Source: Flavobacterium circumlabens
GTDB lineage: Bacteria > Bacteroidota > Bacteroidia > Flavobacteriales > Flavobacteriaceae
Direction of reading: 5' to 3'
Assembly (NCBI RefSeq): GCF_004345565.1
Contig: NZ_SLWA01000001.1
Span: 467,892 to 531,891 of the forward strand
Length of the DNA stretch: 64,000 nucleotides
Below, one piece after another: positions 23,524-31,201 of this stretch (the first letter of the stretch is position 1; every line of letters begins with the position of its first letter). The notes under the pieces were generated by a model that was not told the origin of the DNA, did not search any database, and saw only the letters and a list, made by a program, of their open reading frames with translations. The position numbers were made by a program, and so were the translations under genes.

Positions 23524-23708
23524 TTTTTAACGTTTAGGACTGCGAAGATACCAAAAAAGATGGGAACCACCACGAATCAATACAAAAAAATATGCGATAA
23601 ATTCTTACAATTTACATTTACCTATTGCTGTGGAGTTTGTGATGTGATTTCTCCTTCGTCGAAATGATAAAATTGGGTCATTATTTTCATAATGTTTTAT
23701 TAACTCAC

Positions 23709-23739
23709 TTGGCTTTTCAATCTAATTAAGATAGCTTTG
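23709..23739 (+). promoter_or_regulatory. Promoter of the HPF-like gene
   Basis: TTG (23709-23711), a 20-bp spacer and TAGCTTTG (23732-23739) match -33/-7; the start codon is 26 bp downstream. Confidence 0.7.
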
Positions 23740-23765
23740 AGAAACAATCATTAAATATAAACCCT

Positions 23766-24080
23766 ATGAAGATTCAAATTAATACAGACAAAAACATTGA
23801 AGGACACGAAAGATTAGCGACTTACTTTTCTGAAGAATTAGAAAAAGGCTTAACTCGTTTTGAAGAAAAAATTACCCGCGTTGAAGTACATTTTGGAGAT
23901 GAAAACGGAGAGAAATTCAGCTTAAACGATAAAAAATGTGTGATTGAAGTTCGTGTAGCCAATTTACAACCCTTAACTGTAACAGACCACTCCGATACAC
24001 TTGAAAAAGCTTTCATTGGTGCGCTGGCCAAAGCAAAAAAATCACTTACTACGACTTTCGAAAAAATGAAAGAGTATTAA
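23766..24080 (+). CDS. Ribosome-hibernation HPF/RaiA-family protein
   Basis: A 104-aa protein consistent with the beta-alpha-beta-beta-beta-alpha fold of HPF/RaiA proteins: MKIQINTDKNI, a first helix with EELEKGLTRFEEKITRVEVHF, strands CVIEVRVANLQPLTV, and a final helix EKAFIGALAKAKKSLTTTFEKM. Such proteins sit at the ribosomal A/P sites and stabilise inactive ribosomes under starvation; this is the short form without a dimerisation tail. HPF family copies elsewhere in the genome are likely. Monocistronic, with promoter and terminator visible. Confidence 0.85.
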   Translation: MKIQINTDKNIEGHERLATYFSEELEKGLTRFEEKITRVEVHFGDENGEKFSLNDKKCVIEVRVANLQPLTVTDHSDTLEKAFIGALAKAKKSLTTTFEKMKEY

Positions 24081-24131
24081 TTTATATAGTTTACCACTCT
24101 ACCAATAGCAGTATTGCTAATTTGTAGCAAC

Positions 24132-24164
24132 AAAAAACCGAATACGATTTGTATTCGGTTTTTT
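24132..24164. terminator. Strong bidirectional terminator
   Basis: Perfect 14-bp stem, arms 24132-24145 and 24151-24164, between the convergent HPF-like and lipoprotein genes. Confidence 0.85.
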
Positions 24165-24169
24165 TGTGT

Positions 24170-24844
24170 TTATGATTTTGGTAACGGCTGACCTACCGCA
24201 ATATCGCAACGATGTCCGGGTTGTCCGTGTGCGGGATTCATCCCTTCTGCTACCTTATTGCCTGTTTCTGTACTCAGCAATGCCGGAACTGTACTATTTG
24301 CCGTCGGTGGTGTTACGGTGATTTTTTCAGAAAACGTTCCGCCTTGCGAAGGAGCCGAAGTTGTTGCGGTTGTACTCGCTTTCGGAGAATTCAGCGGTGC
24401 TCCAACAGGAATATCACATCTATGTCCCGGTTGCCCGTGCGATGGATTCATTCCCTTAGCTACTTTCACCGGTGCTGCCATTGTGGTCGTAACCACCTGC
24501 TTGCCCGGATTGACCTGCATGGTTTGTGCGGTCTGAGTAGTCGTGGTCTGCGTTTGTGTTTGTGTCGGAGCCGAATTTAATGGCGCGCCAACCGCAATAT
24601 CACATCGGTGGCCGGGTTGTCCGTGTGCCGGATTTATTCCTCCGGTGGCGTTCATAACGGTATTCGGGTTTGTAACTGGCGCAGGTGCTGCCGCAGCTGT
24701 ATTGACTTTGGTGGTGTCTTTTATCAATCCTAATTTTACCAATTCAGAGGTTGGTGTATTTTCCTGTGGTTCCAGTTCCTTCTTGCAGGATACTAAAACC
24801 AAAGAAGAAAGGACTAAGGAGCTTATAATGATTTTCGAATTCAT
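24170..24844 (-). CDS. Lipoprotein with three HGQPGHRC repeats
   Basis: A 224-aa lipoprotein (lipobox LVLVSC, Cys20). It carries three near-identical blocks at about residues 69-90, 131-152 and 201-222, each NPxHGQPGHRCDIxVG followed by PL, joined by low-complexity linkers rich in Thr, Gln, Ala, Pro and Val. Each block contains His-x4-His-x-Cys, which could ligate a metal. I know no function for this motif; copies occur in many Bacteroidota proteins annotated as hypothetical. The linkers suggest flexible tethering of three small binding units outside the membrane. On the minus strand a TATATTTG -7-like box (24867-24874) lies 22 bp upstream. It is monocistronic. Confidence 0.75.
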   Translation of the reverse strand: MNSKIIISSLVLSSLVLVSCKKELEPQENTPTSELVKLGLIKDTTKVNTAAAAPAPVTNPNTVMNATGGINPAHGQPGHRCDIAVGAPLNSAPTQTQTQTTTTQTAQTMQVNPGKQVVTTTMAAPVKVAKGMNPSHGQPGHRCDIPVGAPLNSPKASTTATTSAPSQGGTFSEKITVTPPTANSTVPALLSTETGNKVAEGMNPAHGQPGHRCDIAVGQPLPKS

Positions 24845-24883
24845 AACTGTATTATTTAAGAGCTCTCAAATATACTAAATAAA

Positions 24884-25140
24884 CCCTATAAGGGATATAA
24901 GTTCATTTAAGTTTTGAGTTGTTTAAACGCAAGGAGCGCTAAGATTAACGCAAAGCACGCTAAGATTAACATTGTAGCGGGATAAACCATATAAGGGATG
25001 TAAGTTCATTTAAGTTGTGAATACTGTGTTTTTAACCGCAAGGAGCGCTAAGATTTACGCAAAGTTCGCAAAGATTAAAAACTTTGCTCCCGATAGCTAT
25101 CGGGATCGCGCTTTTTTCATTGCGATCCTTGCGGTTAAAT
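24884..25140. repeat. Intergenic repeat cluster in a gene-free gap
   Basis: The 331-bp gap 24845-25175 holds no gene. It has two copies of a CTATAAGGGATATAAGTTC-type unit (24884-24921 and 24986-25019, ~100 bp apart), related to the ends of the inverted-repeat element at 29402-29536. It also has GCAAGGAGCGCTAAGATT words, a CCCGATAGCTATCGGG palindrome near 25088-25105, and an opposing CGATCCTTGCGGTTAA arm at its right end, so the right half forms a long hairpin. Confidence 0.7.
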
Positions 25141-25175
25141 ATATTTACTAACTTTAAAACCAAAACAAACCCATT

Positions 25176-25667
25176 ATGAAAAAATCACTTCTCCTTTTAT
25201 TATTCGTTGCGACTTTTGCCCATGCACAAAATGCTGAAAAAGAAAACATCAACAATACTTTAGACCACTGGCACAAAGCAGCTGCCGAGGTAAAGTTTGA
25301 GGCTTATTTTAATGCTTTCGCCGATGATGCTATTTATATCGGAACAGATGCCACAGAAAACTGGACCAAACCGGATTTTAAAACCTGGGCGAAGCCTTTT
25401 TTTGACAAAGGAACTACCTGGAATTTTACGGCTTTAGAACGCCATATCTTTTTTGATAAAACAGGGAAAATAGCGTGGTTTGATGAATTGCTCAATACAC
25501 AAATGAAAATCTGTCGCGGATCGGGTGTTTTGGTGAAAGTGGGTAAAGAATGGAAAATTCAACATTATGTTTTATCGATGACCGTTCCGAACGAAGAAGC
25601 TGATGCGGTGACCAAAATAAAAGCACCCATTGAAGGTGCCCTTATCGCAAAGCTTCAGAAAAAATAA
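25176..25667 (+). CDS. Secreted SnoaL-like/DUF4440-type protein
   Basis: A 163-aa protein with a signal peptide (MKKSLLLLLFVATFAHAQ) and an NTF2-like domain: LDHWHKAAAEVKFEAYFNAF, DDAIYIGTDATENWT, then the KPDFKTWAKPFF helix and the strand pair IFFDKTGKIAWFDELL. It resembles SnoaL-like/DUF4440 proteins exported to the periplasm. Such folds bind or isomerise small molecules; the ligand is unknown. It is a different subfamily from the cytoplasmic SnoaL-like protein at 4259-4618. Monocistronic by spacing. Confidence 0.75.
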   Translation: MKKSLLLLLFVATFAHAQNAEKENINNTLDHWHKAAAEVKFEAYFNAFADDAIYIGTDATENWTKPDFKTWAKPFFDKGTTWNFTALERHIFFDKTGKIAWFDELLNTQMKICRGSGVLVKVGKEWKIQHYVLSMTVPNEEADAVTKIKAPIEGALIAKLQKK

Positions 25668-25883
25668 ACAAATTCAGGGATTGTTATTATAATCCTAACT
25701 TTTTGAGTGCTTTACAAAACCGAATATCGATTTAATTATAACATATTTATCAAGTAAGCCTGTTTTTTTAATCCCGAAAATAGCATACTATCAAAAAAAG
25801 GTATTGAATTTTACAAAATTGACTAAAATAAAGCCCTGCCCTCTATTTTATCAGCCCTAAAAAGCTGAATATTTATTTTTTTT

Positions 25884-25891
25884 TAACTTTG
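25884..25891 (+). promoter_or_regulatory. -7 element of the ammonium transporter gene
   Basis: TAACTTTG matches TAnnTTTG and lies 39 bp before the start. No strong -33 is visible. The gap 25668-25930 is otherwise A/T-rich with nothing else supported. Confidence 0.5.
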
Positions 25892-25930
25892 ACCCCAAAA
25901 AAAATAGGGTTTAAATAAAGTATCTGAAAA

Positions 25931-27313
25931 ATGAAAATAGAAAAACGCTGGATCATTTCCTTTATTATTATAAGTATTGTTTGTATTACAGGTGCATTTT
26001 GGCCTACGGTTACCGAAAACAATTACGTACTGTCTGAATTTGGAACTACAGACCACATTGTTCCTGCTGATGTTGCCTGGATGCTTACCTCCTGCTGTCT
26101 GGTTTTGATTATGACACCGGGATTATCGTTTTTTTACGGCGGAATGGTCGGTAAGAAAAATGTAATCTCGACCATGCTGCAAAGTTTTATCTGCCTGGGT
26201 GTCGTAACGCTTTTATGGGTTACCGTGGGTTTCAGTCTGGCTTTTGGAGATCCGGTAGGTTTTGGCTCAGGAGCGCATTTTTACAGTTTCTTTGGTAACC
26301 CGACCACTTTTGCTTTTATGGATTATGTGGGCGTTCTTCCGCATAAAAAATTAGCCAGCACGATTCCGTTTATGTTATTCGCTTTGTTCCAGATGAAATT
26401 TGCCATTATTGCTCCGGCGATTATTACAGGTTCATTTGCAGAACGCGTTCGTTTTATATCGTATTTAATTTTCATCAGTTTGTTTACGATTTTCATCTAT
26501 GCGCCTTTATGCCACGCCGTTTGGTATCCGACAGGGGTTCTGGGCAGTTATTTTGGCGTGAAAGATTTTGCAGGAGGAACCGTAGTACATATGAGTTCCG
26601 GTTTTGCTGCTTTGGCCGGAGTGCTTGTTTTAGGGAAAAGAAAAAACAGTTTACATATCCCGACCAATATTCCGTTTGTCTTATTAGGAACCGGAATGTT
26701 ATGGTTCGGCTGGTTCGGGTTTAATGCGGGTTCTGCACTTGCGGCCAACGGAACCGCTGCCATGGCTTTTGCAACAACGACTACCTCATCGGCTGCAGCG
26801 ATGTTAACCTGGGTTTTCTTTGACCGAATGAACGGTAGAAAAGTGTCGGCTCTCGGCGCCTGTATCGGAGCTGTGGTAGGCCTGGTGGCCATAACACCCG
26901 CAGCAGGTTATGTTTCGGTTCCGGAAAGTATGTTTTTCGGATTTGTAACGGCTTTGGTTTCCAATTATGTGGTGAACTGTAGTTTCTCCAGAAGATTTGA
27001 TGATACGCTTGACGTTTTTGCCTGTCACGGTGTGGGCGGAATTATGGGAATGATCCTTACCGCGATTTTTGCTCATGGCGAAAAGGCAAGTTTACTGCAC
27101 GGTGGCTGGAGTGTATTTGGTCATCATATGATGGCTTTGGTGCTGGTTTCGATCTTTACTTTTTTCGGAGCTTATTTCTTATTCAAAGTAACTAACTTTA
27201 TTATTCCGCTGCGTGTTTCTGAAGAATCCGAACACATCGGTCTGGATTTATCACAACACGATGAGACATTAGATCCTAAAATGTTAGCCGTACCGGAAAC
27301 ACAATACCATTAA
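25931..27313 (+). CDS. amt: Ammonium transporter, Amt family
   Basis: A 460-aa inner-membrane protein with the 11-helix Amt fold. Family signatures are visible: ADVAWMLTSCCLVLIMTPGLSFFYGGMV near residues 37-64, DFAGGTVVHMSSGFAALAG around 208-226, and FACHGVGGIMGMILTAIF around 361-378, which supply the twin pore histidines and the Asp of the recruitment site. It conducts ammonia/ammonium inward and is normally gated by a PII protein (GlnK); no glnB/glnK gene is adjacent here. The C-terminal tail is acidic. Monocistronic, likely nitrogen-regulated through the promoter at 25884. Confidence 0.95.
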   Translation: MKIEKRWIISFIIISIVCITGAFWPTVTENNYVLSEFGTTDHIVPADVAWMLTSCCLVLIMTPGLSFFYGGMVGKKNVISTMLQSFICLGVVTLLWVTVGFSLAFGDPVGFGSGAHFYSFFGNPTTFAFMDYVGVLPHKKLASTIPFMLFALFQMKFAIIAPAIITGSFAERVRFISYLIFISLFTIFIYAPLCHAVWYPTGVLGSYFGVKDFAGGTVVHMSSGFAALAGVLVLGKRKNSLHIPTNIPFVLLGTGMLWFGWFGFNAGSALAANGTAAMAFATTTTSSAAAMLTWVFFDRMNGRKVSALGACIGAVVGLVAITPAAGYVSVPESMFFGFVTALVSNYVVNCSFSRRFDDTLDVFACHGVGGIMGMILTAIFAHGEKASLLHGGWSVFGHHMMALVLVSIFTFFGAYFLFKVTNFIIPLRVSEESEHIGLDLSQHDETLDPKMLAVPETQYH

Positions 27314-27319
27314 AAATTT

Positions 27320-27492
27320 GGTTTGCCACGAATTATAATTAAAATATAGTTTGCCACGAATTACAAGAATTTGCACGAATTAATTTAAGCAGCACACGCG
27401 AAAAAATTAGTGCGAATTCGTGTAATTCGTGGTAAAAAAAAATATCATTACGCATAAAAAATTCGTGCAAATTCGTGTAATTCGTGGCAAAA
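27320..27492. repeat. GCCACGAATTACACGAATT repeat block
   Basis: Several copies of TTGCCACGAATT, TTGCACGAATT and their complements (GAATTCGTGTAATTCGTGG) form at least two interleaved hairpins in the 240-bp gap. The same words recur at 16863 and 54637. Some hairpins should work as terminators after the Amt gene. Confidence 0.75.
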
Positions 27493-27553
27493 AACAAAAC
27501 CACTCTAATTCATTCGTTTATATTCCTTAATTTTGCTGAAAATTTTTGTAAAA

Positions 27554-28231
27554 GTGGGAAGTAAAAATAAACTTAAGAGATTCAGGGAAAACGAAACATT
27601 TGAAAACGTTTTTCAACCAACCAGAGAAGAAGTGGTAGGCAATTTAATGCCCTTAAGAGGAAAATGGAATACTGATTTCTTTAAAAATGACAATCCGTTA
27701 GTTTTGGAATTAGGCTGTGGAAAAGGAGAATATTCTGTTGGATTAGCCGAAAAATATCCCAACAAAAATTTTATCGGAATTGATATTAAAGGAGCGCGTT
27801 TCTGGAGAGGTGCCAAAACTGCTGTAGAAACAGGACTGCATAATGTTGCTTTTATCCGAACTCAAATTGAACTGATCGATCATATTTTTACAGAAAATGA
27901 AGTGGATGAAATCTGGATTACTTTTCCGGATCCGCAAATTAAATACAAAAGAACGAAACACAGAATGACCAATTCTGAGTTCCTGAAACTGTACAAAAAA
28001 ATCCTCAAAAAAGACGGTGTTGTAAACCTGAAAACCGACAGTGAATTTATGCACGGTTATACCTTAGGTTTGCTTCACGGAGAAGGACACGAAGTTTTAT
28101 ACGCTAACCATAATGTGTATACCAACGAAGGAAGTCCGGAAGAAGTAACTGCTTTCCAAACTTTTTACGAGAAACAATATTTAGAAATTAATAAGGCAAT
28201 TACGTATATTCGTTTTAAAATTAAAGATTAA
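27554..28231 (+). CDS. trmB: tRNA (guanine-N7-)-methyltransferase
   Basis: A 225-aa enzyme that methylates G46 in the variable loop of tRNAs. SAM-binding motif LELGCGKGEYSVGLAE, then NFIGIDIKGARFWRG, and FPDPQIKYKRTKHRM, the TrmB signature. The frame could open at TTG 27533, but GTG at 27554 gives the usual MGSKNKLKRF N-terminus. It is followed 40 bp on by the LysE-type gene on the same strand. Confidence 0.93.
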   Translation: MGSKNKLKRFRENETFENVFQPTREEVVGNLMPLRGKWNTDFFKNDNPLVLELGCGKGEYSVGLAEKYPNKNFIGIDIKGARFWRGAKTAVETGLHNVAFIRTQIELIDHIFTENEVDEIWITFPDPQIKYKRTKHRMTNSEFLKLYKKILKKDGVVNLKTDSEFMHGYTLGLLHGEGHEVLYANHNVYTNEGSPEEVTAFQTFYEKQYLEINKAITYIRFKIKD

Positions 28232-28271
28232 TTTAGTTTTAAAAACAAATATTAACCCATCAATTAACTGA

Positions 28272-28907
28272 ATGGCGATACTTACTCCATTACTTTCAGG
28301 TTTCATTGCCGCTTTCATCGGAATTATTCCTCCCGGTTTAATTAACATGACGGCAGCTAAAATAAACGTGAAAGAAGGGAAAAAGAATGCTTTGTGGTTT
28401 GTTATTGGTGCTGTTCTGGTTATTCTTTTTCAGGTATCTTTAGCGGTATTATTTGCTCAGGTGATCGATAACAGACCGGACGTTGTTACTTTGTTACGTG
28501 AAGTCGGGTTTGCGATTTTTTCTATTCTGACGATTTACTTTTTGTTTATCGCCAAGGAACCGAAAGCCAAAAAATCGAAGATTAAAAAGAGCAGTAAAAA
28601 AAGCCGTTTCTTTCTTGGGATGCTGCTTTCGGGTTTGAATTTCTTCCCGATTCCGTATTATGTGGTAGTCAGTGTAACGCTGGCTTCTTATCATCTTTTT
28701 GCCTTTGAAAACAATGTCATTTTTACTTTTGTTCTCGGATCAGTTGTGGGTTCATTTGCTGCTTTGTACAGCTACATTGGTTTCTTTGGAAGAATAGAAA
28801 AGAAAACCGATTATCTGATGCGAAACATGAATACGATTATTGGAAGCATTACCGGTTTGATTGCTATTGTAACGCTTTTTAATATTCTGAATTACTATTT
28901 CGGGTAA
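28272..28907 (+). CDS. LysE-family transporter
   Basis: A 211-aa inner-membrane protein with six predicted membrane helices and the LysE/RhtB-type N-terminal pattern (LSGFIAAFIGIIPPGLINMTAAKINV). A positively charged cytoplasmic loop (KEPKAKKSKIKKSSKKSRF) separates the two halves. LysE-family proteins export amino acids or metabolites; no substrate can be assigned. Downstream of trmB with a short gap, possibly the same transcript. Confidence 0.85.
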   Translation: MAILTPLLSGFIAAFIGIIPPGLINMTAAKINVKEGKKNALWFVIGAVLVILFQVSLAVLFAQVIDNRPDVVTLLREVGFAIFSILTIYFLFIAKEPKAKKSKIKKSSKKSRFFLGMLLSGLNFFPIPYYVVVSVTLASYHLFAFENNVIFTFVLGSVVGSFAALYSYIGFFGRIEKKTDYLMRNMNTIIGSITGLIAIVTLFNILNYYFG

Positions 28908-28910
28908 AAA

Positions 28911-29005
28911 TACACCTGCTACAGATTACAGGATTAAAATGATTCTTGTTGTGATGAATATTTTTCACGCAGATTTTGGAGATTTAGCAGATTATTTTAA
29001 TTAGA
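28911..29005. repeat. Short CTACAGATTACAGG and CGCAGATTTTGGAG repeats
   Basis: Two of the word families seen elsewhere (16921-16984, 9724-9895) occur here as single, partly degenerate copies in the gap before the alkyltransferase-like gene. Confidence 0.55.
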
Positions 29006-29062
29006 AATCATTTTTATCTTTTTATCACTATAGCTATCGAGTGGCAGGAAAAAAATCAACCT

Positions 29063-29389
29063 ATGGCTGAAGATAATTTTTTTGAAAGAGTTTACGCTGT
29101 TGCCAGACAAATTCCGTACGGAAAAGTAACTTCGTATGGTGCTATTGCAAAGGCATTGGGAACAGCTCGTTCTGCAAGAATGGTGGGGTGGGCAATGAAT
29201 GCCTGTCACAATAGGGAAGATATTCCCGCTCACCGGGTTGTCAACCGAAAAGGACTTCTTACCGGAAAACATCATTTTGACGGAACCAACTTAATGCAGC
29301 AGCTTCTGGAAAGCGAAGGTATTGAGGTAGTCAACAATCAGATCATAGATCTCGAAAAACACTTTTGGACACCTCAAATTGAGCTTTAG
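29063..29389 (+). CDS. Alkyltransferase-like (ATL) protein, MGMT family
   Basis: A 108-aa protein equal to the C-terminal domain of O6-alkylguanine-DNA alkyltransferase. It keeps the Tyr finger (SYGAIAK, Tyr25), the arginine finger (SARM, Arg39) and the active-site loop, but the nucleophilic Cys of PCHR is Ala (IPAHRVV, Ala56). It therefore cannot transfer alkyl groups; ATL proteins bind and flag O6-alkylguanine for nucleotide excision repair. The replacement is Ala rather than the Trp seen in E. coli-type ATLs. It stands alone between repeats. Confidence 0.88.
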   Translation: MAEDNFFERVYAVARQIPYGKVTSYGAIAKALGTARSARMVGWAMNACHNREDIPAHRVVNRKGLLTGKHHFDGTNLMQQLLESEGIEVVNNQIIDLEKHFWTPQIEL

Positions 29390-29401
29390 ATATTTTAATT
29401 T

Positions 29402-29536
29402 TACCATATAAGTGATTATAAGTTCATATAACAGGGATGTTATGCTGATGTGTAAAATATGCAGACGCTACTTCGTAAAATTTCTGAAACGTTTTTAAGC
29501 CAAAACTTAAATGAACTTATAATCACTTATATGGTA
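29402..29536. mobile_element. MITE-like element with 26-bp terminal inverted repeats
   Basis: Perfect 26-bp inverted repeats at 29402-29427 and 29511-29536 (outer bases TACCATATAAGTGATTATAA) flank 83 bp without an open frame. Partial copies of the terminal sequence occur at 24884-24921 and 24986-25019. No target duplication is obvious. It could be a non-autonomous transposable element or a long transcriptional hairpin between converging genes. Confidence 0.6.
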
Positions 29537-29550
29537 GAAAAGTTCAAGAG

Positions 29551-30876
29551 TTAAATCAAACAAATCACAAAACTCGTCCGGTCTTCATCGGTCTGGTAGC
29601 TTAAGTAGCCGCCGTGTGCTTCTATGATGTTTTTAGAAAGCGTTAGCCCAATTCCGGCACCGTCTTTTCTGGTAGTAAAAAACGGGAGAAATACTTTGTC
29701 CCTGATTTCATTGTCGATTCCTTTTCCGTTGTCTGAAATGGTGATAAAAAAGCGGTTATTTTCGGTATAACTCGACAAAAACATTTTCTTTTCGCTTTTT
29801 TCTTTCAACGCATAAACGCTATTGGTAATTAAATTGATAATCACCTGTTCCATCTGGTTTTTGTCAATCAGAATCGATCTTGAACTATTAATTTCGTTGA
29901 TCAGTTCAATTTGCTCCGCTTTCAGAATCGGACTCATGATTCGCATGCAATCGTCAAAAAGCGCATTGATTGGCGTCATTACTTTTGTGGGTGTGGGAAG
30001 CATGGCCAGTTTTCGGTAATTTTCTACAAAAACCTGTAAATGGTCACTCCTGTTTATGATCGTTGAAATACTGCTTTTGATATCTTCAAAATCTTCTTCC
30101 CCGAGTTGTTCCTGATCTACAATGTGCAGTAAGTTTTGTGAAAGCGCGCGTATTGGCGTCAGGGAATTCATTAATTCATGCGAAATAATTTTCATCAGAT
30201 TGATCCAGGCTTCTTTTTCTTTTTTCTCAATGACACGCTGTATACTGTCCAGTAAAATGATGAAATATTCTTTATTGTATGTTTTTGTAAGGGAGGTCTG
30301 CAGCATAAAAGTCTGCAAATCCTGTTCTTCAATTTTTATGGAAATAGCTGATTTTAATTCGGCAAAACCAACTTTCTCAATTTCAGCACAAAGTGATGGC
30401 AGATAATTTTTAAGGTATTTCCAATGACTGACTTTTGGGACTTTAAACAGGTTTGAAAAACAATCGTTCATTAAAAAAATATGCCATTCATCGTTTTCCT
30501 TTTCCAGAATTAAAGCGGCGCTGTCTATACTGTTCAAAATAGAACGATAGATCAGTTCTTTGGAAGTCTGCTCCTGTTTTTGATTTTTCAGTGTCTCGTA
30601 TAAAAGGTATAAAGTCTGATAGCTGTCTTTTTTATTCTCTTCCGGAAAATTGGTCGAAAAATCATTCTTCAATATCGAAAGCAGGGTTTTATCGTAAAAC
30701 AATAACTGATTCCTGATCGAGAAATACATCTCCGATACTAATATAACCACAAAAAAGCCAACCAAAATGGCATTGTAATGAAGTCCCTTGTAAATCAGAA
30801 AAACGCAAAAGAAAAACAATACCATGATACACAGTATTCTTAAAAACAAAGCATTGTAGAATTTCAGGTTTTTCAT
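29551..30876 (-). CDS. Sensor histidine kinase of an NtrC-type system
   Basis: A 441-aa kinase with two N-terminal membrane helices (about residues 12-28 and 31-49) and only a short periplasmic turn. A PAS-like linker (about 105-205) follows, then HisKA with ISHELMNSLTPIRAL (phosphoacceptor His near 239), and HATPase_c with NLITNSVYALKEK, ISDNGKGID and GAGIGLTLSKNII. It lies downstream of the sigma-54 response-regulator gene on the same strand, with a 325-bp gap of repeats between. Kinase and regulator pair as a system controlling the divergent ABC exporter. The lack of a sizeable periplasmic domain suggests it senses within the membrane or the cytoplasm. Confidence 0.92.
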   Translation of the reverse strand: MKNLKFYNALFLRILCIMVLFFFCVFLIYKGLHYNAILVGFFVVILVSEMYFSIRNQLLFYDKTLLSILKNDFSTNFPEENKKDSYQTLYLLYETLKNQKQEQTSKELIYRSILNSIDSAALILEKENDEWHIFLMNDCFSNLFKVPKVSHWKYLKNYLPSLCAEIEKVGFAELKSAISIKIEEQDLQTFMLQTSLTKTYNKEYFIILLDSIQRVIEKKEKEAWINLMKIISHELMNSLTPIRALSQNLLHIVDQEQLGEEDFEDIKSSISTIINRSDHLQVFVENYRKLAMLPTPTKVMTPINALFDDCMRIMSPILKAEQIELINEINSSRSILIDKNQMEQVIINLITNSVYALKEKSEKKMFLSSYTENNRFFITISDNGKGIDNEIRDKVFLPFFTTRKDGAGIGLTLSKNIIEAHGGYLSYQTDEDRTSFVICLI

Positions 30877-30892
30877 TATTTTATTTTTTTTA

Positions 30893-31177
30893 GGGCCACA
30901 GATTAAGGGATTTCACATGATTTATTAAAATGGTTTCCTGCAGATTTGGCAGATTGAGCAGATTCTCACTGATTGAAAGTTTAAAGTTTCTAAAGCTAAT
31001 TGATCTGCTAAATCTCCAAAATCTACGAGAGTAAAAAACTGTTCATCATTCTAATCTTTTAAATTGTTTCTTAATATTGGTTCCCGCAGATTTGGCAGAT
31101 TGAGCAGATTCTCACTGATTGAAAGTTTAAAGTTTCTAAAGCTAATTGATCTGCTAAATCTCCAAAATCTGCGAGAG
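30893..31177. repeat. Perfect 85-bp direct repeat of hairpin type
   Basis: 30940-31024 and 31086-31170 are identical over 85 bases, offset 146 bp. Each copy is itself a hairpin of the CGCAGATTT family (GCAGATTTGGCAG at one end, CTGCTAAATCTCC at the other). A GGCCACAGATTA word at 30894 belongs to another family. The gap 30877-31201 between regulator and kinase genes contains nothing else. Confidence 0.85.
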
Positions 31178-31201
31178 AATAAACTATTTACCACTCTGCA
31201 T

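Noticed and set aside
23443..23667. 74-codon plus-strand frame
   Set aside because: It lies opposite the 40-aa frame and continues through hairpin DNA; the minus-strand frame has the ATGA coupling.
24212..24878. Three plus-strand frames opposite the triple-repeat lipoprotein
   Set aside because: Mirror frames of a repetitive gene; they repeat because the gene repeats.
29402..29536. Insertion sequence with transposase
   Set aside because: Inverted repeats are perfect but the interior has no open frame, so only a non-autonomous element can be claimed.
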